A DNA stretch of 64,000 bases from a virus. The first letter of the stretch is position 1; every line of letters begins with the position of its first letter. The notes beneath the pieces are model-generated. The model was not told where the DNA came from, did not search any database, and worked only from the letters and a program-made list of their open reading frames with translations. The stretch covers positions 35,732-99,731 of the IMG/VR virus record IMGVR_UViG_3300012920_009134; one strand, given 5' to 3'. Of this stretch, positions 25,443 to 36,700 are shown in pieces. The position numbers were made by a program, and so were the translations under genes.

Positions 25443-27721
25443 GTATAAAAAGATTTTTTGCAAATGCAGACAATACAATTACGAATGCTTTCGCTTCAAA
25501 CCTCACAACGAGAGGTACAGGTTCTAATATGGGTGCTTCTGATATTTTAGAAGTATTTTCAATATATGGACAAGGGTCTAGTACATCTCTTGAAAAAGCA
25601 AGATCATTAGTTCAGTTTGATGTGTCAAAAATCAAAGCAGCGCGAGATGCTGGTACCATCGCACAATCTGGCAGTGTTAAATTCTTTTTGAGACTTTATA
25701 ATGCAGAGCACGGACAAACCTTGCCAAAAAACTATTCTTTATCTGTGCTACCAATATCCCAGTCATGGAGCGAGGGTTCTGGATTAGATATGGAAGAATA
25801 TTCAGATTTGGACATATCTAACTGGATTTTTGCAAGTGATACAAAGGTGGCAGACGTTACCGATGTCAAGTTTGTATCAACCACTCCGTCTGACTATGAT
25901 GGTAAATATTTCATTTTGCAGGTTGTTAATGATGACAAAACAAAAACAAGATTGAACTTTTGGTTTGATGACGACGGTGCAGGTTCGGCACCAAATGTAG
26001 ATGGTACTGAAGTTGAAGTTCAGATAAATCAGGCAAATGCAAACACTGTAAAGAGATTTGCAAGAGAAGTTAAAGTGGCAGTAGATGCTTTGGCAAGTAC
26101 AAACCTTTCTGCGTCTATATCAGAAGATGACACAGGGGATGCTACCGGCGCTACAGTTAGATTAACCAATACCGTAGTAGGCGGAACCTCTGGATCCTTT
26201 ATTCCAACTGTTCATAATGATGGAAATGTTTTTACTTTAACAATAGACCAAAGGGGTGGACCAAAGAGATGGTCTGCTTCTGGTGGTGACTATCATGAAG
26301 TAACTTACGTTCCAACAAAAACACTTCCAAATTATACCTATGCTATTAATGATGGAACTGAAGATATTGAATTGAATGTAACGGCACTCGTGGAAGAGTG
26401 GATACTAGCGGAGTCCACTGTAGACCCAGACAGAGAAAACTACGGCGTCATGATAAAGATGGCGGATCAGTTTGAGGATGGAAGTCAAAAAAGATCATAT
26501 TACACAAAAAAGTTTTTTGCAAGAGGTACTGAGTTCTTCTACAAGCGACCTTGCATTGAAGCAAGATTTGATAATCACATTGGCGATGATAGAGCAAACT
26601 TTTACAAGAGTTCTTCTTTAGCGACTGGACCTGAGAACCTAAACAAACTCTATATGTACAACTACACGAGACGTGGTTTGACTAACATGCCGACCTTAAA
26701 GACAAACTCTGATGGCACAGACCAGACAACTGGAGAATCTTTAATCAAAGTCAGATTATACCCAGATCAGAAGAGTTCGACAAAAGCACTTGTCTTGCCT
26801 ATTGGCGGCGGCGTAACAGATGGTCGAGCAAAAACAAAGATAACAGTATCAGGCAATCCGGGCAATGGTGAAACTTTTGTGGTTACTGATTATGAAGGTA
26901 CCGCTGTGACTTTTACAATCAACACAGCATCTGATAGTGTTGCCGATGGTGTTGTTGGGATACAATCCAATACAGGTAACAACACTCAGATAGCAGGAAA
27001 AATAAAGTTGTCCATCGAAGCAACGGCGTTGAAAGTGACAGTTACAGATAATAACGACGGAACAGTAGACATTGTACAGAACGCTATTGGAACTGATGGT
27101 AACAAGGCACTAAGTATGGCGGGTGTCACTAATGTGGCAGCAGAAAACAACGCTTTTACAACGGGACACGCTCAGGATTTCGCCGTAGGGTATCTGCACG
27201 AAACTGGAATCTACAGTGCATCTCTAGCATTTACAGGTTCTCAAACAAAAGTTTTTGATGTTTGGTCGGACTTAAGTGACAATCAACTGTTCACAGGTTC
27301 TGCAATATATACCAAGGAACATAAACCATTGCCGTTTAGCAATGCTGATGAAGAGTACGTTGTCTCCATTGCAAATTTGAAACCGTACTACAGAACAAAA
27401 GATAAACCATGTTTAAGAGTTAATATAAGAAAAAAAGATTATCAACCGAATATTTATACAGTAGCTAGTAACAAAATACAAAACGAAGTATTGTATAATG
27501 TATACTACAGGGCGTATAGAATAGTTGATGAAGAGGAAGTAATATCATATGGATCAGGAAGCATTCCACATACAAAGATGTCATATGACTCTAGTGGAAG
27601 TTACTTCAAGGTAGATATGTCACTTTTTGAACCAGGTTATATGTACGCTTTAGAAATATCAACTGACTCTTACGAACAGAATATTGTTAACAAGAGTGAG
27701 TTCAAATTCAGAGTTGAGTAG
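25439..27721 (+). CDS. DNRLRE-like virion structural protein with two inserted domains
   Basis: A 760-residue virion protein. The N-terminus (ADNTITNAFASNLTTRGTGSNMGASDILEV) and the SLVQFDVSKI strand resemble the DNRLRE beta-sandwich found in phage and surface proteins. The expected motif SNW...W.ASGGDYH is split by an insertion at about residues 138-275. A second insertion of similar style lies at about 461-580. Both contain an alternating pattern of a beta hairpin, an alanine-rich helix (VKRFAREVKVAVDAL and IAGKIKLSIEAT) and a TVRLTN/TVDIVQN strand followed by GTxGN. C-terminal residues 600-760 form a beta domain ending with YEQNIVNKSEFKFRVE. It follows gp6 by 4-base overlap and belongs to the baseplate or fibre set. 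Confidence 0.55.
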   Translation: MSIKRFFANADNTITNAFASNLTTRGTGSNMGASDILEVFSIYGQGSSTSLEKARSLVQFDVSKIKAARDAGTIAQSGSVKFFLRLYNAEHGQTLPKNYSLSVLPISQSWSEGSGLDMEEYSDLDISNWIFASDTKVADVTDVKFVSTTPSDYDGKYFILQVVNDDKTKTRLNFWFDDDGAGSAPNVDGTEVEVQINQANANTVKRFAREVKVAVDALASTNLSASISEDDTGDATGATVRLTNTVVGGTSGSFIPTVHNDGNVFTLTIDQRGGPKRWSASGGDYHEVTYVPTKTLPNYTYAINDGTEDIELNVTALVEEWILAESTVDPDRENYGVMIKMADQFEDGSQKRSYYTKKFFARGTEFFYKRPCIEARFDNHIGDDRANFYKSSSLATGPENLNKLYMYNYTRRGLTNMPTLKTNSDGTDQTTGESLIKVRLYPDQKSSTKALVLPIGGGVTDGRAKTKITVSGNPGNGETFVVTDYEGTAVTFTINTASDSVADGVVGIQSNTGNNTQIAGKIKLSIEATALKVTVTDNNDGTVDIVQNAIGTDGNKALSMAGVTNVAAENNAFTTGHAQDFAVGYLHETGIYSASLAFTGSQTKVFDVWSDLSDNQLFTGSAIYTKEHKPLPFSNADEEYVVSIANLKPYYRTKDKPCLRVNIRKKDYQPNIYTVASNKIQNEVLYNVYYRAYRIVDEEEVISYGSGSIPHTKMSYDSSGSYFKVDMSLFEPGYMYALEISTDSYEQNIVNKSEFKFRVE

Positions 27722-27723
27722 GT

Positions 27724-30700
27724 ATGAGTCTTAAAAGTTTATTTGGTAAAGATAAAAAAACAACTAATATATCGTCTTTAGTTTCTTTTGAAGGCGCACT
27801 AGATGATGTCGAGTCCGTTGGGTATATCGAACAGTTCATAAGGGACAGGAAAAGATATAAGACTCACACTGATTATTTAACAGCGTCAAACTTTTGTGCA
27901 TACGGATCACTTGAGGAGTACTACAGGTCGGGTGTAGATCGTATAATCAATACTTATCCATATGACGGATCCCTAAAAGAAAAACTTCAGTGGTTTAATG
28001 ATTCGAGTGGTTTTGATTTGCATTTGTTCGAAAATGAATACCCAAGAACGAACGGATATATTCAATTGGGGTCAGGAAACTGGGGAGATGTATCTTCAAC
28101 CTCTGGTTCGTACGGAAATCCACTGACTAAGGAATACATCTTCATAAAGGGTGGCCCGAATGTTGGTAATGTATATGCCACTGCATCTCATCAAACTTCA
28201 AATCTTGAGATCAATGGTCGCACTGGAAACACTGTAGAGTTCTGGTTAAAGAAAGGTTCTTACGAAACAGCAAAAACGAGCAGAGAAGTAATCTTTGATA
28301 ACATCGCGTCGGGTTCTTATGAGAGTCTGTCAAACGCTCAGTACGGAAGATTGACGATTGAGTTAGACAACACTGATAATACAAAATCCCCATTCCTTTT
28401 GACATATAGATCTGGTTCTGATGGTTTTTCTCAACAAAGGGTTGGCGCAACACAACTTTATGCCAGTGCATCAGATGATAGTTGGCACCATTATGCTTTT
28501 TCATTTAAAAATGTTAATAGCAAGGTTAGGGTCAGCACGTTTGTCGATGGTGTTTTAAATGAGACAATAGAGGTTGGAACATCAATAGGTGCAAGAAACA
28601 ATACTATGGTTGCATCTATAGGCGCACTTGTGGCAGCATATGATGCGGCCGCCGCAAGTTCAGACGCCCCTGGTCAGGGACACGGCAAGTTATCTGGATA
28701 TTTAGATGAGTTTAGGTACTGGAAAAAAGAAAGAACTGCAAAGGACGTAGGTAGGTTTTGGTTCACCCAAGTCGGCGCTGGTTCCAACACAGACACTGCA
28801 AATAGTTCTCTGGGTTTTTATTACAAATTTAACGAAGGAAAAGTTGGAAAAACCAACATCGATAAAAGAATTTTAGACTACAGCGGCCGCGTATCTAACG
28901 GACTTTGGGTAGGATATACTGACACTGGAAGATATAACAACTCTGCAATGATAGAAGCATCAGCGTCTTTATCTGAGTTTAAAGATCCCATTATATACAT
29001 AGAACACCCAGAGGTATCATCATTCAGACAAGATGCTTTGGAGCGCGGTTATGCTTACGACTTAGAGAACGCATCTAGCATGTACTACTCTTACCCTGAT
29101 TGGATTGTGGACGAAGACGGACAAGGTAGCGAAGATTTAAAAAGAGTCACTCAGGTAGTTGCTAGTTACTTCGATAGTCTATTCCTTCAGATTAAAGATT
29201 TAGGTGAGTTGCGTCATATAAAGTATCATGACTTTGAAGACAAACCTTATCCATTTAACAATATCAAACTAGAGTCTCTAGGTCTTGTAACTCCGGAACT
29301 ATTCATGGATGCAAGCAATCTCAATATTCTTGCCAATAGGGATGAAGATAAAGACTTTAAGCAAGATACAGCAGACATAAAAAACTTTATTTATAACAAC
29401 ATCTATAACAATCTTGAATCAATATTCAAATCTAAAGGAACAGAAAAATCATTCAGAAACCTCTTTAGATGCTTTGGTATAGACAATGAGTTAATAAAGA
29501 TAAATCTATATTCGACAGATTCAACATACCCCATTGAATCAAGTTATCAAGCATCATCTGTAAAAACAAAGTATGTTAATTTTGCAGATGCAATAAATAA
29601 AAAAGGGTCAGTGTATCAGACCAAAGATGGACTAGAGGGCGAATATAGACTGGTCGATGCGCGAGGATTCCTAAAAGGAACCGATGGTGCAGTTACGGAT
29701 GAGGATGCTATTCACATAGGTTTTACAACAGAGACACAGGTTTTTCTTCCAAGACTTTACTCAATCAATCATCCGTTTCATTTCCCAACAGAAATAAGTT
29801 CAAGTATTTTTGGTTGCCATAGAGTCGTCGACGAAAACGACGATGAAAATTTAAATTGGCAATCAACAGCGACAAATGATCACTCATTCCAGGTTTATGT
29901 AGCAAAAGAAAAACTCGGATCTAGAACGGGTAGATTCGTTTTAAAGACTCGCTCTGGTGATTTTGCTGCAATGGAATCTGAGAACATAGTGGACTTGTAC
30001 AATTCTAATCGATGGAATCTTGCAGTTCGTTTAGCAAATACGGCCGGTGCCCCAGTAAGTGGTTCAACTTATGAGATGCAGTTCTATGGAGTTAATACAA
30101 TATCCGACTCTATAAATCAGTCATTCTATGTTGCAGAAGCAATCAGCGAAGTAGATGCTAAGAACTTCATGAAATATTCAAAGAGATTTTATGTAGGCGC
30201 TGAGAATGAGAACTTTATAGGAGATATGCACTACAACTCAGACGTAAAGGTTTCTAACTTTAGGGTGTGGTTGGATACATTATCTAATGAGGAAATCAAT
30301 GCTCATGCCATAGATCCGAGATCATATGGCCTGTCATCTCCTTCTGCACACATAAATCCTCTACAGGAACTCGGTGATGCACCAACAAAAAGAATCGACC
30401 GCTTGGCGATTAACTGGGATTTTTCAAACTTAACAGGATCAACTTCGAATGGTGACATGTGGGTTACTGATGTGTCTTCTGGGTCTATCGAAGATCAACA
30501 TACTTTTGGTAAACTAGCACCTATCACAAGAAGACTACATCCAGGCAAAGGTATAAACTTTGCGTCAGCAACTACATCAAGTGTGGACGTTGAGTACGAT
30601 CAGGCAGCAAGACTACAAACGTTTGAAAATGTAAAAGCAACCGATATGGTAAGCATTTTATCCAACGATGACATTACATTTACCAGAGAAACTAAACCGA

Positions 30701-33700
30701 CTGACTTTTTCTTTTCTTTTGAAAAGTCTATGTATGCAGCAATAACTGATGAAATGATAAACTTTTTTGGCGGCATTAACGACTTTAGCAACCTCATCGG
30801 CGCACCAGTAGAGAGATATAGACCTCACTACAAGAGGATGGCGAAACTGCGACAGACGTTCTTTAATAGAGTTGAAAATACACCAGACATAGAGAGATAT
30901 ATAGAGTATTACAAGTGGTTAGACTCTTCGCTGTCTGTGATGATTGACCAACTAGTACCTGCCTCAGTTGCAGCATCAGAAGATATTAGAAATGTAATTG
31001 AAAGTCACGCACTTGAGAGAAGCAAGTACTTCAACAAGTTTCCAACTATGGAGTTTAAGCAGTCAGATCCTTTGGGTCAAATTCGAGGCATTAATGAACT
31101 TCTTTACGATTGGCAGCACGGACACGCTTCAATAAACAAGGGCCCAAACGATAACTGCCTGTGGGCAAGGGAGCGAGCACAGAGAAGTACTGATCTTCAC
31201 GTTACCAGCAGCGGCAACCACGAAGAAACTACAATAGCAGTGGACAGAGATAGAGAGGTTATTAGAAGAATATCAATAACTTCTGTTTCGGGGTCTACAT
31301 ATGCAACAAGAAGATTGTCGAGACCGTATAGATTATCAGTAGAGGACCAAAGGCATCTTAAGGGTGGAGACAATTCTTTTGGTAATAAGAAGAAAAGACT
31401 TTTTACTGGTATTTCAACAGCAGGAAGATTATCACATATTGTAATAACAGGATCTGAAGCATCTGCTGATTCTTGTAAAGATCCTATACATCCAAGTAGA
31501 AAAAAGAAAGTACACGCTCCAGCAGATATTGCTTTTACCAGTAGGGACATGGATGTTAATGATATTGCACCATTCACTCTGTATAGTAGTTCTTTAGATC
31601 CGATATCGGGATATCAGGGACTGTTACACAGGGATTTTAAAAAGGGTGTTGATATAACAAACATCCACACAGATGAGTATGGTGACGACAGAGAAGTTAC
31701 ACTACAATCACCGTTTACTGAGAGGTGGGTTGGCGGAAATCAACATAGGCATCAAGACCTATCCGGATCGCTTCTGGGCAGTATTGAAGCAAAAAAGGAT
31801 GGGAGAAGCAGATTAGAAGCATTCAAGTTATTGGCAGAAGATGGTAAACTTTACGTACTGCCGCCCAATGCTGTTGATTTTACTTCAGATAAGCATCCGA
31901 TTATCGATCACACAATTCAAAGCGCTCAAATGCTGAGAGAAGATCTTGCAAAGAGACCTGTAAACATTAGAAACATCAGAACCACAACTGGCAGCATTTC
32001 TTTGGGCAACTTTAATCACCCTTATGATATTGTGCAGTATACATCTGAAGATCAAAGAAAAGACTTTCTTGTTGATAATGATCAACCATTAGCGCCCGTA
32101 AACTCTCTTGGTATCGCTGGCGTTCAAGAGACTGCAAAGTTTCCAAGACCTGGTAGAAAACATGTGTTTAACGCTCGATTCTCTGCTCCAGGCGGACCTG
32201 AAACCGCTGGTGACAGTCTTGGTGGACAGAACTTAGATAGAGCAACAAACCAGTATTCAGTGTATAACTCCTTGAACTATAGAAATCTAGCAACTCGTGG
32301 ACCACTAGATCAGTTAAGTATCATACCACAAACTGCAAGCACAGACTCTAATAGTCTTGTTACAAACCATAAAGTAAATGCTAATCCAAGATATCGAAGA
32401 AAGTTGGATAATAGCATGTATAATGGTGAAGTAGATGTGAATCAAGATAATGTTTTTGTAAGACACCCAATCCCACAAAACGATTACCAATATGCATGGA
32501 TTACTGCATCGCTCGCAACCGGTAGAGAACCTGTTGAGATCGCTGGTCACCTTCATTCTTTCACTCAGGCGTCAGTAGGAGATGCAACCGGGTCTCTCGC
32601 TTACGAAAGGACATACGAGTTTTTAACTGCAAGTAACAGAGAAGGGACTATACCGATTGATTTTGTTGGATTAAACACGCACATCCGTGATGATATAAAC
32701 GTCGTAACAAACACCGTCACTGCAGCAGAAACGTATGACCTTACCGGAACAATCCACCACAGACAAGGACCATATGGTTGGCCAAGTTGGAAACAAATCA
32801 GAGTAGGTGACTCTGCTCTTGGTAGGTATTTTAGAAAGAACAATCTATATTCTATTCCTGTCCTTGATAGGGGCAATGAAAATGTACAGTTGCAGTTTTC
32901 GACGCTTGGCAACTATAGTTGGCCTGATCAAATCGACCACCAGACAGCAACAGAATCGAGAGCGGTTGGTAATACAAACTATAGATTTACTGATCCGCCA
33001 GTATCATCTAATAGAAAACCGATTGCTCTTAGGGGCAACACGAGAAGACCGATGAGGTTGAGAAGGTCCCCAGTCGATTTTGGTATACCTAGAATTCCAA
33101 GCGTAATAATACCGGGACCCATTGTACCTTTCAAAAAGACATATACCTTTGCCAATAACATTGCAAGATTTGCAAACGATAAGTTGTCAAAGGTTCTTGG
33201 TATTGTCCCAATTCAGGAAGAAGTAAAAAGAAACTTCACTTCTGATGAACTTTTAAGTTTTGACTTTACAAAACCAAGTGCGGTGGCAGATTATTCAATA
33301 AATATTTTTCCAAAAGAAGAGAATACATATCTTAAAAAATCTAGAGAAAGATCTCAATACACTGCTGAAGATTTTTGGCGAGACAATAGAAAGGATAGAA
33401 CGCAACCAAACGTAAAGAATTCACAAGGATTTACAGTTCCAAGATTGTCAGTTTGGCCTCTAGATGGACCAGAAGATTTTAGTACTGTTTCTTTGAAGAG
33501 AACAGTTGATTCGTTAGGTACAGACGGTTCAGGTGAATTGCTTGCAAACTATTCTATATTTCACAACAATTTGACAAAACCAGTGCCAAGTGCGCTTTAT
33601 GCTAGACCGTTCCCAATGCAGTCAACATCGAGTTTACCACATCAGGGAGACTTCAAAAAGTTTAACTTAGCACTTAGTTATAATAGAAAATCTATATTTA

Positions 33701-36700
33701 GACAAGATTTTAAACTAGTTGCAGGTCAAAAAACTATAAATGTTAGTAGCGGTAACAACAGGCGCGGCCGCGGGGCAGCATTTCAGTTTGCAGTGCCAAA
33801 TAGTAATGGTTTCACGCAGGGTGGCACTGCAAACCAAAAAAATAAAATACCTCACGGATGGAGAAGTTATGTTGCTAATAATACACCAAGGACTATAGCA
33901 GACGCCACAACTGGACCTAGACTTGCTAACTTAAACGGATCTGCAACAAACCTAGAATATCCTCACGTAATCGCTTTGGTTGGAACGGACAACAATGCTA
34001 ACGCGCACTCAAATAAAGGAACGGTACCGCGTTCACAGATTCCCGGTGGTGACGGAACAACCTATAGCACTAATATCTGGCGTCACATAGAGACAACCGG
34101 ATCTGCGATTAGCGTCACAAAAGGTGCTGTTGTGCAGGTTCATATAAGGACAGGAAATCATGCATCGAATATAGATAGTTGGGGGATGTTAAAGGCTTCA
34201 AGTGACTTGTTTGTTCAGATTGGCACTGGCACCACTTGGACAACAATAGGAAAAGTTACGGCGTTTCAAAATCCAGAATGGGATTCTTGGCCGGACAACA
34301 AGTTTAGAAGATATGTGTTTGGTGTACCACCAAATGCCACTGCTGCTTTTGCTAGTGGCGTAGATCTTAGGTTCCTGCAAGCGTCAAGTCTCACTGCTGA
34401 TTTCAGGTCGGGTTGGTTGATTGCTATGCCAACTGTCTTTCATTGTCTTGAAGAGGTAGGTAACAATGAAGCGTTAAACGATCAATATAAGTTTGCGAAA
34501 GATTTTGTTGGACTTGCAGAGTTGGATACACCGGTAAAATCATATACATCAGCAAGAGTTCCGGCATCAAAACGAAGATATTATTCTCCACAAAATTTTG
34601 AACCCTCCTTATTGTCTTTGGGCGCTTTAGATAAATACGGTGACGAAATTGAACCAAGATTTTTTGGATCAGCAAAACACCATAGTGCATCGTCCATATC
34701 TTCAGATTATTTAGAAACTTATGATCAAATAGTAATGCAAGATGCTCAAAAGCAGTATGTGTCGTACTACCAAAAAGACGATAAAAAAGATCACCATCTG
34801 TATGGTTCGCAGTTCTTTAGGACGCCTGAGCACGCTTCTAGGAATCCTTTTAACTTTAGCAACTATGCCGACTTTAGAGAACAATCTAGATTGCTGGCAA
34901 AAGATTATGCACTGGTGCCAGAATTTAGAATTAGCGAGCACATGGATTTTTATCTCAACACTATTGGAGGTGAAGATCCGTTCTTTAGTTGTAATGATAC
35001 TTTTTTAAATATAACTGGTTCTGATGTAGAATCGCCCGATAATAGTGCTGTTGACAACTTTTATGAAGTCTACAGTCATACAGATTTTCTAAAACATTTT
35101 AGTGTTGTAGAGGATGAGTTTAGAGAGGTAAAAACTGTTAAACCAACAAAGTTAAAGTTGGAGTGTAGAGCGTTTAAGAAGTTCTTACCCTACAGAGGAT
35201 TGTATCCAGCAGACAGGATGACGCAATTGGCATCAGATTTCAGTTCATCTTATTCTGCTTTCATTACTGGCGGACACTTTAGAAATGTATTGGCACCTTA
35301 TTACGCACCTGGAATTGGATTTAACTCTATAAAATCTGGTCTTGCAGTCGACTATCCGATTATAGAACCTCATAAAGATAGAATTTATAATCAGTATGCT
35401 GTTATGTTTCAGTCAGCAAGTCTTGCAATCGATGAAAATTTTGGCAATGCTAATGGAGCAGGTCCTCACTCGAACGGAACAAGATCTGACGGAACTCCGT
35501 TAATCGCTGGCGCTGCTTCTACAAGTCCAAAACTATCTAGAAACAGAGTAGAGATAGGCAAACCAGCAGACTGGGCAAAGGTTATTTCTGGAAGTCTTGC
35601 ACCAGGCGGCCCTGGCGTATCTGGAAAGGCAATCACCGTTTCTTTGTGGATGTACTTTCCAAAGGTTTATAGTGGTCATGGATCACTCGACGGACACTCT
35701 CCAACTTCTATTGGACTCTATAGACAAAAAGGAAATATAATATCTTTTGGTGGATCCCGAAGAAACATCCCCCTCTTCGACGCGTATTGGAGGAGTGGTG
35801 TTAATTTTGGTTACTTTATCGGCGTGGATTCTATGGGTGGTAACTTTGATAGGCGAACGTATGATGCAAACTTATCTGTAGCAGGACACAATTCATCTCT
35901 TATGGTAGGCAAGGGTTTTACTAATGATAGGATGTATACCATAGGGTTTACTTGCACCGGCGGTGATGGCATCACCAACCTCGGTAGCACCGATGGTTTC
36001 TTTTCTTTTGTTCGAGTTTCGAACGCTTATAACTCTACAGAAGATTTGAAAGCAATACATCCAGGTTGGAATCACATATTATTATCCTTAGAGTTAGACA
36101 ATATTGGTATATCGTTTGCGGGACCTGGAAATACTAACGGATCAGTCAAAGGTTTTAATGCCTGGGTGAATGGAGAAAAATACACTGGCGCAGGCGTAAT
36201 AAAATGTAGTAGCGATTATTTTAACAATGGACAGTCAAATTTTACAAATACATCTTATCCGGTACTTGATGAGGGCACCAAAACAACAGGTGAAAATGAA
36301 GATTTTGTTTGTATTGGACAGAATGTCAAAGCAGTTGAGTACTACAATTCTGTTGCAACGGGATCTTTACTGTCACCAACCCATAGGCATATTAATTCAA
36401 CAGCGCTGCATTTGGAAGATTACATTTTCGATGATGGTACTATTGATGGCACGAATTCTGCGCACACAAGCAAACTTAATACTTACACAGATGCACGCAC
36501 TGTGGATGGTGATGCTATTGACATTAGTGATAATATTATGAATGATTTTGTGTATCCGGGTGAAAATATGATGTCAGAGGTAATCATACTAAACACACCC
36601 GGTACAGATCAAATGGCAAGAACTTTAAGTGGATACGTAAAAGGAACACCTGACTTTAGGGCGATGATACCAAAGGTATCTCCATTCGTGTTGGGACAAT

